The notes: generated from the sequence alone by a model not told the origin. 64,000 nucleotides of DNA from Plantactinospora endophytica (GCF_016862915.1 NZ_BONW01000039.1:1-64000), one strand, 5' to 3'. Counted from the first letter of the stretch, positions 47,193-56,952 are shown. Numbers and translations: made by a program.

Positions 47193-48326
47193 TCAGCAGC
47201 AGTCGCAGTCGCAGTCGCAGCAGTTGCAGCAGTCGCAGTCGCAGTGCCGGGTGCACCAGCAACGGTCGCCGCGCGACCTGCGGTGGTACCTGCTCCAGCG
47301 CGGCTGCCACAGCCCGCAGGTGCAGGTGGTCAGCACGCAGGCGCCGCCGATCACCAGCGGGGCGCCGCAGCCGTCCGGTCGCGGTTCGGCAGCCCCGGGA
47401 TGACCCGCCGGCTGCCCGGACCGGCGGTGCCCGGCGAGCGGCACCGCCGGGTGGTCGTCGGGTACCCCGGCCAGCGCGAACGTCCGTTCGATGGCGTCGC
47501 CGACCTCGCGGTCGAGCAGCGCCCGGACCAGCGCCCGGTCCCGCAGTTCCAGGTCGGCCAGGGCCAGCCGCAGGCCGTGGTGCGCGTCCTCGCACAACCG
47601 GCGGGCCTCGGCCAGGTCGGTGCCGGTGGCCCGCAGCGGGTTGAACGCGCCCCGGGCGGCGTCGTCGGCGTGGTCCTCGACGGCGTCGAGCAGGTGCGCG
47701 ATCCGGCCGAAGTACCTGCCGACCTCGGCCAGCCCGGCGGCGTTGCCCGGTCGCCCGGCCAGGATCGCGGTGTGCGCGAAGGCAGCCGCCACGGCGGTCT
47801 CGGTCGGCTCGGTGGCGAGCAGTACCGACGCGCCCGGTACCAGGGTGGACTCCACCGCGCCCTGCCGGTCGACCGCGTCCAGCAGTACGGCCGTGTCGAA
47901 GCCGACCCCGTTGCCGGTCCGGGCGCCGGCCTCGGCCCAGCCGTCGGCCAGCCGACCGGCCACCCCGGCGAGGGCGGGCACCCGCAGCGCGCCGTCCCGG
48001 TCGGCGACGTGGTCCCGGGTCTTGCCGGCGGCGAGTACCAGCGAGACGGCGGCGGCCAGCCGGGCACCGGGATCGGCGGAGGAGAGCACCGAGGCGCGCT
48101 GGAACCCGCGCAGCGCGCACGGCGCCGCCGGGCGGTACGACGCCAGGGCCGGGCGCTGCGCCTCCAGCAGTACGGAGATCAGCAGGCCGTCGTAGTTGGT
48201 GGCGAGCCGGGCCCGCTGCCCGTGTTCGTCGCGCAGGGTGAGGCAGAGCCCGCAGAGGTGACCGAGCCAGGCGGCGTGCAGCTTGCCGCACATCCGGTGC
48301 CGACACGGTCGTACGATCCCGAACAA
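47193..48326 (-). CDS. DUF5685 family protein with cysteine-rich tail
   Basis: A 377-residue protein. MFGIVRPCRHRM, HLCGLCLTLRDEHGQ (near 23) and TNYDGLLISVLLEAQ (near 43) are characteristic of DUF5685, a helical actinobacterial family of unknown function with conserved cysteines; YFGRIAHLLDAVEDHADDAARGAFNPL near 205 recalls metal-binding helical bundles. The C-terminus is extraordinary: 14 cysteines in the last 24 residues (CDCDCCNCCDCDCDCC), encoded by repeated GCAGTC on the plus strand. The start is TTG at 48326 behind GAGGGGG; no ATG or GTG fits the conserved MFGI start. The tail may bind metals, or it may be a repeat expansion. Confidence 0.85.
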   Translation of the reverse strand: MFGIVRPCRHRMCGKLHAAWLGHLCGLCLTLRDEHGQRARLATNYDGLLISVLLEAQRPALASYRPAAPCALRGFQRASVLSSADPGARLAAAVSLVLAAGKTRDHVADRDGALRVPALAGVAGRLADGWAEAGARTGNGVGFDTAVLLDAVDRQGAVESTLVPGASVLLATEPTETAVAAAFAHTAILAGRPGNAAGLAEVGRYFGRIAHLLDAVEDHADDAARGAFNPLRATGTDLAEARRLCEDAHHGLRLALADLELRDRALVRALLDREVGDAIERTFALAGVPDDHPAVPLAGHRRSGQPAGHPGAAEPRPDGCGAPLVIGGACVLTTCTCGLWQPRWSRYHRRSRGDRCWCTRHCDCDCCNCCDCDCDCC

Positions 48327-48389
48327 CGCGCCCCCTCGGTCGAACCGTCTGCGGCGGCAGCGTACCGACCCGGTGCACCCCGGGACGGG

Positions 48390-49568
48390 TCAGGATTCGC
48401 CGGATCGGCGGCGGGGCCGGCGCAGCCCGCTCGACCGGACGGCGTCCGACATGGCCACCCCGAGCAGGACCGCTCCGGTGAACCCGGCCACCGCGACCGG
48501 GACCAGCGACAGGAACGCGGGTGCCGTGCCGACCAGCACCACCAGCCAGCCGAGCCGGGACCAGGCGAACGTGCCGAAGAGTTCGTACTCGAAGACGGTC
48601 CGCCCGATCAGGAACAGGGTGGGCCCGCCGACCACCACGGCGACCAGGTCGAGCCCGGCCGCGTTCCGGGTCTCGCTGACCAGCAGCTCGAATCCGGTGG
48701 CGGTGGAGACGACGCCGGCCACCATGAGCAGGTGGGTGTACGGCGCCCACCGGGTCGCCCGGCCCGGCCCCTCGGCGATCGCCGCCTGGAGGAGCGCGCC
48801 GGCCCGGTAGACGTAGATCTGCCAGAGCAGCAACAGGGTGGCGAACGCCAGCAGCAGGATGCCCATCCGTTCGGCGTTGAGTCCGGTACGACCGCTGAGC
48901 AGCAGCGGCACCAGGATGATGTCACCGAGCGCGAGGATGACGAACTGCTGGTAGCGCTCGCCGAGGTGCTCGCTCGCCTTGTCGTACTGGGCCAGCGGGA
49001 CCCGGCCCAGCCAGGGTGTCGGATACCGCAGCGCGGCGCCGACGTAGTCGATCACCAGGGCGATGCCCCAGAGCACGAGCCGGGTCGACGCCGGCAGGAA
49101 CGCGCCGGCCATCCAGAACGTCCCGGAGAGGGTGAACCAGCAGAGGAACCGGGCCGCCCGGGCCTGCGCCTGGTGCCGCCGGAGTACGGCCACCAGCACG
49201 ATGCCACGGACCAGGTGGATGGCCACGTACATCCCGGCGAAGAGCCAGCCGAGCGCCGAGAACGCCTGCGGGATGCTCGCCGTCAGCACGATGCTGCCGA
49301 GCATCGCCCAGCCGACGATGATCTGGATCTTGGGCTCGTCCGGGTTGTAGAAGTCGGTGAGCAGGGCGGTGATCGACCAGACCCACCAGATCCCCATCAG
49401 CAGCACAAGTATCTCGGCCGCCGCCGTCCAGGTCACGGCCTCGGCCAGCCGCATCGACAGCAGGGCGAGGGCCGCGACGTAGACCACGTCGAGCAGCAGC
49501 TCCAGCAGGGTCGCCCGCTTCGGTGCCTCGGGATGGCGCAGCAGCCTGCGCGTCTCCTCGCTCGCCAT
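48390..49568 (-). CDS. LtrA family membrane protein
   Basis: A 392-residue membrane protein with about eleven helices and the LtrA hallmarks: TLLELLLDVVYVAAL near 20, WWVWSITALLTDFYNPDEPKIQ near 61 (split), and ERYQQFVILALGDIIL near 205 with its conserved glutamate. LtrA was named from low-temperature growth in Listeria; the biochemical role is unknown. ATG at 49568 has only weak ribosome-site similarity (GGAAGTGGGG, far upstream). It stands alone between DUF5685 and gntK on the same strand. Confidence 0.88.
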   Translation of the reverse strand: MASEETRRLLRHPEAPKRATLLELLLDVVYVAALALLSMRLAEAVTWTAAAEILVLLMGIWWVWSITALLTDFYNPDEPKIQIIVGWAMLGSIVLTASIPQAFSALGWLFAGMYVAIHLVRGIVLVAVLRRHQAQARAARFLCWFTLSGTFWMAGAFLPASTRLVLWGIALVIDYVGAALRYPTPWLGRVPLAQYDKASEHLGERYQQFVILALGDIILVPLLLSGRTGLNAERMGILLLAFATLLLLWQIYVYRAGALLQAAIAEGPGRATRWAPYTHLLMVAGVVSTATGFELLVSETRNAAGLDLVAVVVGGPTLFLIGRTVFEYELFGTFAWSRLGWLVVLVGTAPAFLSLVPVAVAGFTGAVLLGVAMSDAVRSSGLRRPRRRSGES

Positions 49569-49742
49569 CGAGCAGCCGCCCCACTTCCCGCCGTCCCAAC
49601 GGTTACCTTCCGCTACCTATAGGCGAACGATCGACGGGCGGGGTTGGACGTAACCACGGCCGGCACCGCCCGCCGACGGCGTGGTCGACGACGAGAGGAA
49701 CGCTCGGATGCGGGCCGGGTGGTGGCGGGTGGGGTCGGTGGT

Positions 49743-50324
49743 TCAGGGGTTCGGCTGGTCGATCGTGCGGGGCAGGCCCAGACCGGCGACGGCGGCGGCG
49801 ACCAGTTCCTCCGGGGTCGCGGCGACGTCGAGGGTGAGGACCCGCTCGTCCGGCTCCGGCGGCTCCAGGGTGGCGATCTGCGAGTCGAGCAGGCTGGCCG
49901 GCATGTAGTGTCCGGCCCGCCGGGAGATCCGCTCCCGGATCACCTCGGCCGAGCCGTCCAGGAAGACGAAGTCGACGCTCGGCGGCCCCTGCCGGAGTAC
50001 GTCGCGGTATGAGCGCCGCAGCGCCGAGCAGGCGAGTACGGTGGAGACCCCCTCGGCGGCGCGTTCGGCCATCCAGCCGGCCAGTTCCCGCAGCCAGGGC
50101 CAGCGGTGGGCGTCGTCGAGCGGCACTCCGGCCCGCATCAGCTCCACGTTGGACGGTGGGTGGAACTCGTCCGCCTCGGCGAAGGTCAGCCCGGTCGCCG
50201 CGGCGATCCCCTCGGCCACGGTGGTCTTGCCCGATCCGGAGACGCCCATCACCACGACGTGCCGGGTGGGTCGGGCCGGCCCGTCGCCGCTGCGGGACGG
50301 GCCGGGGACGCGGTCACCAGTCAT
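49743..50324 (-). CDS. gntK: Gluconokinase
   Basis: A 193-residue kinase phosphorylating D-gluconate to 6-phosphogluconate. P-loop GVSGSGKTT (near 27), [15 protein letters not shown] (near 45) and the [14 protein letters not shown] segment (near 98) are typical of GntK. The first ~20 residues are a poorly conserved extension. The ATG at 50324 lies inside the end of manD (11-base overlap), so it is translated from the same mRNA. It is the last gene of the sugar-acid operon. Confidence 0.93.
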   Translation of the reverse strand: MTGDRVPGPSRSGDGPARPTRHVVVMGVSGSGKTTVAEGIAAATGLTFAEADEFHPPSNVELMRAGVPLDDAHRWPWLRELAGWMAERAAEGVSTVLACSALRRSYRDVLRQGPPSVDFVFLDGSAEVIRERISRRAGHYMPASLLDSQIATLEPPEPDERVLTLDVAATPEELVAAAVAGLGLPRTIDQPNP

Positions 50325-51543
50325 GGACGGTGCCGTCCTGCAACCGGTTGAACGGCAGGTACGCCGGCTGGTACGGGAACCGGGCCGCCGCCTCCTCGTC
50401 CAGCTCGACCCCGAGCCCCGGCTGCTCGCCCGGGTGCAGGTAGCCGTCGGTGAAGGTGAACGACTGCCGGAACACCTCGTCGGTCAGCGGACCGTGCTTC
50501 ATGTACTCCTGGATGCCGAAGTTGTGGATCGCCAGGTCCAGGTGCAGCGCGGCGGCCATCCCGACCGGCGAGATGTCGGTCGGCCCGTGAATCCCGGACT
50601 TGATCTGGTACTGCGCGGCGAAGTCCAGCAGCTTGCGCATCGCGGTGATCCCGCCGGTGTGCGTGACGGCGGACCGGACGTAGTCGATGAGCTGTTCACG
50701 GATCAGCGTCTGGTAGTCCCAGACGGTGTTGAAGACCTCGCCGATCGCCAGCGGGGTGGTGGTGTGCTGCCGGACCAGCCGCAGTGCCTCCTGGTTCTCC
50801 GCCGGGGTGCAGTCCTCCAGCCAGAACAGGTCGTACGGCTCCAGCGCCTTGCCCAGCTTGGCGGCCTGGATCGGGGTCATCCGGTGGTGGCCGTCGTGCA
50901 GCAGCGGCAGCTCCGGGCCGAACTCGTTGCGTACCGCCTCGAAGACGGTGGGCAGGTGCCGCAGGTAGGCCCGGGTGTCCCAGTCCTCCTCGACCGGCAG
51001 TGCGGTGCGCTGCGCCGGCTCGTAGTCGTAGCGCTTGCCGTCGACGCTGGTCTGCGCGGCGACGCCGTACACCGCGTTGATGCCGGGGACCGAGGTCTGC
51101 ACCCGGATCGACCGGAAGCCCTCGTCGAGGTGCCGCCGGATCGAGTCGAACAGCTCCGGGAGGTCCCGCCCGGAGGCGTGCCCGTACGCCATGATGCCGG
51201 CCCGGGACGCGCCGCCGAGGAGCTGGTAGAGCGGCATCCCGGCGGCCTTCGCCTTGATGTCCCAGAGCGCCACGTCGACGGCGGCGATCGCGGCCATGGT
51301 CACCGGCCCACGCCGCCAGTACGCCGACCGGTAGAGGAACTGCCAGGTGTCCTCGATCCGGTGCGGGTCCCGCCCGATGAGCAGCGGTACGACGTGGTCG
51401 GCGAGGTAGGAGGCGACGGAGAGTTCCCGCCCGTTGAGGGTACCGTCGCCGAGCCCGGTGATCCCCTCGTCGGTGGTGATCTTGAGGGTGACGAAGTTGC
51501 GGTCCGGGCTGGTGACGTTCACGTCCGCGGCGACGATCTTCAC
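50314..51543 (-). CDS. manD: D-mannonate dehydratase-type enolase-superfamily enzyme
   Basis: A 409-residue enzyme of the enolase superfamily. [11 protein letters not shown] (near 218) with the Asp-x-His pair, [10 protein letters not shown] (near 244) and LAIGEVFNT (near 272) provide the three metal ligands, and the HDGHHR signature is that of ManD/RspA enzymes, which dehydrate D-mannonate or D-gluconate to 2-keto-3-deoxygluconate. Some members have very low activity, so the substrate is probable only. The GTG at 51543 follows AAAGG; the longer frame up to 51684 is not supported. It is followed by overlapping gntK and preceded by dgoD. Confidence 0.9.
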   Translation of the reverse strand: MKIVAADVNVTSPDRNFVTLKITTDEGITGLGDGTLNGRELSVASYLADHVVPLLIGRDPHRIEDTWQFLYRSAYWRRGPVTMAAIAAVDVALWDIKAKAAGMPLYQLLGGASRAGIMAYGHASGRDLPELFDSIRRHLDEGFRSIRVQTSVPGINAVYGVAAQTSVDGKRYDYEPAQRTALPVEEDWDTRAYLRHLPTVFEAVRNEFGPELPLLHDGHHRMTPIQAAKLGKALEPYDLFWLEDCTPAENQEALRLVRQHTTTPLAIGEVFNTVWDYQTLIREQLIDYVRSAVTHTGGITAMRKLLDFAAQYQIKSGIHGPTDISPVGMAAALHLDLAIHNFGIQEYMKHGPLTDEVFRQSFTFTDGYLHPGEQPGLGVELDEEAAARFPYQPAYLPFNRLQDGTVHDW

Positions 51544-51598
51544 GACTTGCCTTTCTGCGCTGGGGTGGAATGGGGGAGCGGTGGGACGGCGGGTCGGC

Positions 51599-52747
51599 TC
51601 ACCACTCCGCGAAGGAGCCGTCGGGGTGCCGCCAGACGGGCCCGCGCCAACTGTGCCCGCGCTGGTCCGCCCGGCGTACCGCATTCTCGTCGATGTCGAC
51701 GCCGAGACCGGGGCCGGTCAGCCGGGCGATGTGCCCGTCGGCGAACCCGAACGGCGTCCGGTCCAGCACGTAGTCCAGCACCTCGGCGTCGGCGTTGTAG
51801 TGGATCCCGATGCTCTGCTCCTGGATCAGGTAGTTCGGGGTCGCGAAGCCGACCTGGAGGCAGGCGGCCAGCGCGAGCGGCCCGAGCGGGCAGTGCGGGG
51901 CGAGCTGTACGTCGTACACCTCTGCCAGTGCCGCGATCTTACGGACCTCGGTGATCCCACCGGCGTGCGACAGGTCCGGCTGGGCGACCGCGATGCCGGC
52001 CTGGAGTGCCGGCAGGAACTCCTGCCGGCTGTAGAGCCGCTCGCCGGTGGAGACCGGGGTGCTGGTCGACCGGACGAACTCGCCGAGCAGGTGCGAGTTC
52101 TCCGGTACGACCGGCTCCTCCAGGAAGAACGGCCGGAACTGCTCCAGCAGCGGGGCGACCCGGCGGGCGTTGGCCAGGGTGAACCGGCCGTGGAAGTCGA
52201 CGGCCACGTCCCGGTGCTCGCCGAGCACCTCCCGGGCGGCGGCGACCCGCCGGACCACCCCGTCGAGTTCGGCGACCGAGGCGACCGGGCTCATCCGGCC
52301 GGAGGCGTTCATCTTGACCGCCGTCAGCCCGGCCGCCACCTGCGCCGCGATGTGCTCGGCGACCTCGGCCGGCTCGTCGCCGCCGACCCAGCCGTACACC
52401 CGGATCCTGTCCCGGACCGGGCCGCCGAGCAACTGGTGCACGGGCGCGTCGAAGTGCTTGCCGGCGATGTCCCAGAGCGCCTGGTCGAGCCCGGATACGG
52501 CGCTGGCCAGGATCGGCCCGCCCCGGTAGAAGGAGCCTTTCGTCATCACCTGCCAGTGGTCCTCGATCCGCAGCGCGTCCTGCCCGACCAGCACCTCGCT
52601 GAGCTGGTGCACGGCGGTGCGTACCGTCTCGGACCGGCCCTCGCAGGTGGCCTCGCCCCAGCCGACGATGCCGTCCGAGGTCTCGATCCGCACGAACAGC
52701 CACCGGGGTGGGACGAGGAAGGTCTCCACCCGTTCGATCTTCGTCAC
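51599..52747 (-). CDS. dgoD: D-galactonate dehydratase-type enolase-superfamily enzyme
   Basis: A 382-residue enzyme of the mandelate racemase branch. AVDFHGRF (near 193) gives the metal Asp and the catalytic His, [10 protein letters not shown] (near 217) and [10 protein letters not shown] (near 243) the other two ligands, and APHCPLGP (near 292) the second catalytic His; these are the DgoD features. It would convert D-galactonate to 2-keto-3-deoxygalactonate. GTG at 52747 is 11 bases from the permease stop upstream. No 2-keto-3-deoxy-sugar-acid kinase or aldolase is in the window. Confidence 0.88.
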   Translation of the reverse strand: MTKIERVETFLVPPRWLFVRIETSDGIVGWGEATCEGRSETVRTAVHQLSEVLVGQDALRIEDHWQVMTKGSFYRGGPILASAVSGLDQALWDIAGKHFDAPVHQLLGGPVRDRIRVYGWVGGDEPAEVAEHIAAQVAAGLTAVKMNASGRMSPVASVAELDGVVRRVAAAREVLGEHRDVAVDFHGRFTLANARRVAPLLEQFRPFFLEEPVVPENSHLLGEFVRSTSTPVSTGERLYSRQEFLPALQAGIAVAQPDLSHAGGITEVRKIAALAEVYDVQLAPHCPLGPLALAACLQVGFATPNYLIQEQSIGIHYNADAEVLDYVLDRTPFGFADGHIARLTGPGLGVDIDENAVRRADQRGHSWRGPVWRHPDGSFAEW

Positions 52748-52758
52748 GATGCCTGCTC

Positions 52759-53583
52759 TCAGCCCTTGGTGGCCCCGGCGGTGAGGCCGGAGACGACGTA
52801 CTTCTGCACGAACAGCGCGATCAGCATGATCGGCAGGGTGACCACCGTGGACGCGGCCATCAGCCCGCCCCAGTCGATGCTGGCGTACCCGACGAAGTCG
52901 AAGATCGCCACCGGCAGGGTCTTGGTGTCGGCGCCGGAGAGCACCAGGGCGAACATGAAGTTGTTCCAGGAGAAGATGAAGGACAGGATGCCGGCGGTGG
53001 CGATGCCCGGCGCGGAGAGCGGCAGGGTGATCCGCCGGAACGCCCCGATCGGGGTGAGCCCGTCCACCTGCCCCGACTCCTCCAACTCCTCCGGCAGGCT
53101 GTCGAAGAAGCCCATCAGGATGTAGACCACCAGCGGCAGCGAGACGAACATGTGGCTGAGGATCAGCACGGTGAAGCCGCCGACCAGCCGCAGGTTGGAG
53201 AAGACGTAGTACCACGGCACCAGCAGCGAGACGCCGGGGATGACCCGGGCCATCAGCACCACCAGGGCCGACTTCTTCATGTTGAACCGGCTCATGGAGT
53301 ACGCCGCCGGCACGCCCAGGATCAGCGACAGCACGGTCGCCGCGAACGCCACCCAGAGGCTGTTGCCGATGAACTGGAGGTAGTTCGCCTGGTCGAGGAC
53401 CTTGGTGTAGTTCTCCAGCACCGGCGTGAACGCGAACGCCTTGCCGGAGTCGTAGATGTCGACGTTGGTCTTGAACGAGGCGGCGACCATCCAGAGCAGC
53501 GGGGCGATCAGCGAGACCACCACCACGGCCAGGGCCACCGCCCGGAAGACCTGGTACGGGGTACGACGCTTGCGGCGGGCCAT
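52759..53583 (-). CDS. Carbohydrate ABC importer permease (MalG type)
   Basis: A 274-residue permease with six helices. The EAA loop reads EELEESGQVDGLTPIGAFRRITLPL (near 188), the ATPase contact typical of CUT1 permeases. The ATG at 53583 overlaps the upstream permease stop by one base. No ATPase gene lies in the locus, so a shared MsiK-like ATPase is likely, as is common in actinomycetes. Confidence 0.92.
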   Translation of the reverse strand: MARRKRRTPYQVFRAVALAVVVVSLIAPLLWMVAASFKTNVDIYDSGKAFAFTPVLENYTKVLDQANYLQFIGNSLWVAFAATVLSLILGVPAAYSMSRFNMKKSALVVLMARVIPGVSLLVPWYYVFSNLRLVGGFTVLILSHMFVSLPLVVYILMGFFDSLPEELEESGQVDGLTPIGAFRRITLPLSAPGIATAGILSFIFSWNNFMFALVLSGADTKTLPVAIFDFVGYASIDWGGLMAASTVVTLPIMLIALFVQKYVVSGLTAGATKG

Positions 53584-54509
53584 CAGAGTGCGCCCTTCTT
53601 GCGACGGGACGTCAGCGCCCACATCGAACCGATGATGATCAGGAAGAAGATGATGAGTACGGTCGACGAGATGCCGTACTCGTTGTAGTCGAAGCTCAGC
53701 CCGTACGCGTACACGTTCAGCGTCTCGACCTCGTGGAACGAGCCGCCGCCGCGCCCCTTGGTGGCGTACAGGATGTCGAAGGTCTTCAGCGCGTCGATGC
53801 CGCGCAGCAGGATCGCCACGATCACGGTCGGCATCAGCAGCGGCAGGGTGACGTGCCGGAACCGCTGCCAGGCGTTGGCACCGTCGACCCGGGCCGCCTC
53901 GTCCGGCTCGTTCGACAGCGCGGTCAGCCCGGCCAGCAGGATCAGCACCACCATCGGGGTCCACTGCCAGATGTCGATGAAGATCGTCGTCGGCAGCGCG
54001 CTGTGCTGGCCGGCCAGCCACGGCTGCGGTCCGATCCCGACCCAGCCGAGGATCTGGTTCGCCATCCCGATGTTCGGGTCGAAGATCAGCCGCCACATCA
54101 TGCCGACCGCGACCGGGGTGGCGACCAGCGGCAGCAGGATCGCCACCCGGACCCACCGTTCGCCGCGGAACGGCCGCCAGAGCAGCAGTGCGACCGCCAT
54201 GCCGATAACGATCTCGAAGAGCAGCGCGACCCCGGTGAAGCCGACCGTACGCAGCACGGCGGGCCAGAACCGGTCGGTGTCGGAGAGCACCTCGAGGTAG
54301 TTCGCGAAGCCGACGAACTCGGACTCCGCCCGTACCGATCCCTCGGCGTCGGTGAGGCTGAGGTAGATCGTCCAGGCCAGCGGGAAGATGATCAGCGCAC
54401 CGACGAACGTCATGGCCGGTGCCGCGAATAGCCACTTGCGATGGTTGTTCGCCCAGCGGGTCCAGCCGGTCAGGTCGCCGGACGGCTGGGTGGAAGCGAT
54501 GGATGCCAT
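53583..54509 (-). CDS. Carbohydrate ABC importer permease (MalF type)
   Basis: A 308-residue permease with six helices; the EAA loop DEAARVDGANAWQRFRHVTLPL lies near 213. I take the ATG at 54509 (MASIAST), preceded by GGAAAG; the upstream extension to 54584 consists of a short duplicated PPNRE/PPNRK segment. It forms the channel with the MalG-type permease. The 100-base gap to the binding-protein gene holds a hairpin. Confidence 0.92.
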   Translation of the reverse strand: MASIASTQPSGDLTGWTRWANNHRKWLFAAPAMTFVGALIIFPLAWTIYLSLTDAEGSVRAESEFVGFANYLEVLSDTDRFWPAVLRTVGFTGVALLFEIVIGMAVALLLWRPFRGERWVRVAILLPLVATPVAVGMMWRLIFDPNIGMANQILGWVGIGPQPWLAGQHSALPTTIFIDIWQWTPMVVLILLAGLTALSNEPDEAARVDGANAWQRFRHVTLPLLMPTVIVAILLRGIDALKTFDILYATKGRGGGSFHEVETLNVYAYGLSFDYNEYGISSTVLIIFFLIIIGSMWALTSRRKKGAL

Positions 54510-54557
54510 GGGGTGGTCTTTCCGGTTCGGCGGGACTTCCCGGTTCGGCGGAAGAGA

Positions 54558-54590
54558 CGCGGGGTGACGGAACCGCTCCGCCACCCCGCG
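54558..54590. terminator. Hairpin between binding-protein and permease genes
   Basis: CGCGGGGTG at 54558-54566 pairs with CACCCCGCG at 54582-54590 with a 15-base loop. This position suits partial termination or mRNA stabilisation that favours the upstream binding protein. Confidence 0.65.
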
Positions 54591-54609
54591 CGACGGCTTA
54601 CTTCTCGGC

Positions 54610-55902
54610 CTACTTCTCGTCGTCGAGGAGCTTCTGGAACGCCTCGTTCGCCGTACCGGCCGAGCCGGCGACGTCCTTGCCGGTGATCGCGTCGACGATC
54701 GGCTGTCCGACGATCTCCCGGGCCTCGGCGACCTTCACGACCAGCGGCCGGTCGTGGCCGACCCCGTTCTCGGTGCTGACCTTGATGGCGTCGGCGAGGT
54801 CCTTCGGGTAGGTCGCGATGCCCTCCGGGTTGGCCCAGACCGAGGTACGGGCACCCGGCACGCCACCCTTCTGCTGCGCCAGCGTCTGGTCCTTGCCGGC
54901 CGCCCACTGGATGAACTTCCAGGCGTTGGCCTGGTTCTCCGAGCCCTCGTTGACGCCGAGCGCCCAGGACGGGATGTTGTACGGCTTGGAGCCGGCCGGC
55001 CCGGCCGGGAACGCCGCGAAGCCGACGCTGTCGGAGACCTTGGACTTGGCCGGGTCGGTGGCGTTCTTGTAGAGCGAGTTGGCCTCGGTGTAGAAGGCCG
55101 CCTTGCCCTGGGTGAAGATGGCCATCGCCTCGGACCAGCTCATGTCGGTGCTGATGTTCTCCGGCCCGTGGTCCTTCAGCAGCCCGCCGTAGTACGCGTA
55201 CGCCTGCCTGGCCGCGTCGGTGTTGACGCTGGCCTTGCCGCTGCCGTCGACGAAGTCGCCACCGAAGCTGTAGAGGAAGCTGGAGAACTGGGTGACCGCC
55301 GCCGCCTTGCCGGTCCGGGCGACGAAGCCGGCGATGCCCGGGTTGTCGGCCTCGACCTTGGCCGCCATGGTCTTCAGCTCGTCCAGGGTCTTCGGCGCTG
55401 CGGTGAAGCCGGACTTCTGCAACAGGTCCTTCCGGTAGTAGAGGACCTCCTGCTCGGTGATGATCGGTACGCCGACCAGCTTCTCCTCGTAGGTGGTGGC
55501 CTGCACCGGCGGGGCCTGGAAGTCGGCCAGCTCGAACGCCGAGTCGCCCTTGGCCTTCTCGGTCAGGTCGGCCAGGTAGCCGTTCTTGGCGAAGAGCTTC
55601 CCCTCCTGCAGCGGCCGGTACATCATCACGTCGATGTCGCTGGACCCGGCGTTCAGCTTGACGTTGTACTGGTCGGAGAGCTGGTCCTCGCCGAGCTGGG
55701 TGACCTCGACCTTGAGCCCGGTCTGCTGCTCGAACTCCGGCAGCGCCTTCTTTATGTTCTCCGTCCAGACGTGGTTCACCAGCGTCACGCGCAGGGTGTT
55801 CGACCCGCCACTGTCATCGCCGCCGCCTCCGCAGGCGGTCAGGCCGAGGGCAGCCACCACGGCCAGAGATGTTCCGATTACCGAGCGACGTAACACGTCC
55901 AT
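54610..55902 (-). CDS. Sugar/sugar-acid binding lipoprotein (ABC importer)
   Basis: A 430-residue solute-binding lipoprotein of the CUT1 class: signal with lipobox LGLTAC (Cys24), then VNHVWTENIKKALPEFEQQTG (near 43, split) and the C-terminal hinge region PSWALGVNEGSENQANAWKFIQWAAG (near 320). With the two permeases and the sugar-acid enzymes it probably imports an aldonate or uronate-containing sugar. Codon 4 is TTA (ATG-GAC-GTG-TTA), a bldA signature at the very start. The final GAGAAG-stop is followed 12 bases later by a second GAGAAG-stop in the same frame. It is divergent from the GntR regulator. Confidence 0.92.
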   Translation of the reverse strand: MDVLRRSVIGTSLAVVAALGLTACGGGGDDSGGSNTLRVTLVNHVWTENIKKALPEFEQQTGLKVEVTQLGEDQLSDQYNVKLNAGSSDIDVMMYRPLQEGKLFAKNGYLADLTEKAKGDSAFELADFQAPPVQATTYEEKLVGVPIITEQEVLYYRKDLLQKSGFTAAPKTLDELKTMAAKVEADNPGIAGFVARTGKAAAVTQFSSFLYSFGGDFVDGSGKASVNTDAARQAYAYYGGLLKDHGPENISTDMSWSEAMAIFTQGKAAFYTEANSLYKNATDPAKSKVSDSVGFAAFPAGPAGSKPYNIPSWALGVNEGSENQANAWKFIQWAAGKDQTLAQQKGGVPGARTSVWANPEGIATYPKDLADAIKVSTENGVGHDRPLVVKVAEAREIVGQPIVDAITGKDVAGSAGTANEAFQKLLDDEK

Positions 55903-55981
55903 CTCCCCTTCCGTCGCGGCAACCCGCCGTTGGGTGCCGCCCGCGGACTCCTACGTCCGCCTAATGCCGGATGCTAGGCCG

Positions 55982-56028
55982 ATAAAGCTGACTTAAGCAA
56001 GACCAGGCCACTCACTGATAGGCTTTAT
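55982..56028. promoter_or_regulatory. Wide inverted repeat between binding-protein and gntR-type genes
   Basis: ATAAAGC at 55982-55988 and GCTTTAT at 56022-56028 are complementary, with CTTAAG in between. The AT-rich divergent promoter region is where a GntR/FCD regulator would be expected to bind. Confidence 0.45.
56019..56024 (+). promoter_or_regulatory. -10 element of gntR-type gene (leaderless)
   Basis: TAGGCT followed by six bases and the ATG at 56031, no ribosome site. Confidence 0.5.
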
Positions 56029-56030
56029 TT

Positions 56031-56792
56031 ATGGCCACGCCGTCACCTGAGGTCGCGTCTGTCCGGCTCGACCCCGCCGAGTCCGGGCTGCACGCCCGGC
56101 TGCTCGACCAACTCGGCACGGCCGTCTGCGCCGGCCAGCTTCCGCCCGGCTCCGTGCTCTACATCGACGACCTCGTCGAGCAGTACGCCGTCTCCCGCTC
56201 GGTCGTCCGCGAGGTGCTGCGGGTGCTCTCCTCGATGGGGCTGGTCGAGTCGCGCCGCCGGGTCGGCACGCTGATCCGCGCGGCCGGCGACTGGAACGTC
56301 TTCGACCCCCAGGTGATCCGCTGGCGGCTCGCCTCGGCCGGCCGGATCGCCCAGCTCCGCTCGATCACCGAGCTGCGTACCGCGGTCGAGCCGCAGGCCG
56401 CCTCGCTCGCCGCGCACCGGGCCACCCCGCAGGAGGCCAGCGAACTCGTCGGGCTCGCCGCCAAGATGTGGGCGGCCGGCAAGGCCGGCGACGAGGCCGA
56501 GTTCCTCCGGCTCGACATCGAGTTCCACCGGCTGGTGCTGGTCGACTCCGGCAACGAGATGTTCGTCAAGCTGCACGAACTGGTCGCCGAGGTGCTGGCC
56601 GGCCGCTACCACTACGACCTGATGCCGCACTACCCGCACGAGCAGGCGCTGCAACTGCACGCCGACGTCGCCCAGGCGATCCAACGGCGCGACGGCGAGC
56701 GGGCCAAGACCGCGATGGTGCAGATCATGGAGCAGGCCATGCTGGAGATGAGCGCGATCTGGGCGCAGACCGGACCGGATTCGGCCGGCTGA
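56031..56792 (+). CDS. GntR/FadR (FCD) family regulator of the sugar-acid locus
   Basis: A 253-residue regulator. Winged helix at about 20-85 (LVEQYAVSRSVVREVLRVLSSMGLVESRRRVG, quoted by region) and an FCD effector domain with the metal-binding histidines expected in EFHRLVL (near 165), RYHYD and LHADVAQAI (near 213). FCD regulators commonly sense sugar acids such as gluconate or hexuronates. It is divergent from the importer/manD/dgoD/gntK operon, which it most likely represses. ATG at 56031 is six bases from a TAGGCT element. Confidence 0.92.
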   Translation: MATPSPEVASVRLDPAESGLHARLLDQLGTAVCAGQLPPGSVLYIDDLVEQYAVSRSVVREVLRVLSSMGLVESRRRVGTLIRAAGDWNVFDPQVIRWRLASAGRIAQLRSITELRTAVEPQAASLAAHRATPQEASELVGLAAKMWAAGKAGDEAEFLRLDIEFHRLVLVDSGNEMFVKLHELVAEVLAGRYHYDLMPHYPHEQALQLHADVAQAIQRRDGERAKTAMVQIMEQAMLEMSAIWAQTGPDSAG

Positions 56793-56952
56793 CCCGGTTT
56801 CCCGAGCCGGCGGGCGACTCCCGGCGGGGGTACGGTTCTAGATCATCAATGCCGGCCCGGCGGACTATGGTTGGCCGGATCGCGCCGTCGCGTCACGTGG
56901 CGCCGGTGCGGGCCGACGAGACGTCCGCGTACCAGGAACAGAGGGGACCACC

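Noticed and set aside
54598-54618. Second GAGAAG-stop after the binding-protein gene
   Set aside because: A 12-base period keeps the same frame; a simple double stop, so left out of the three-frame class.
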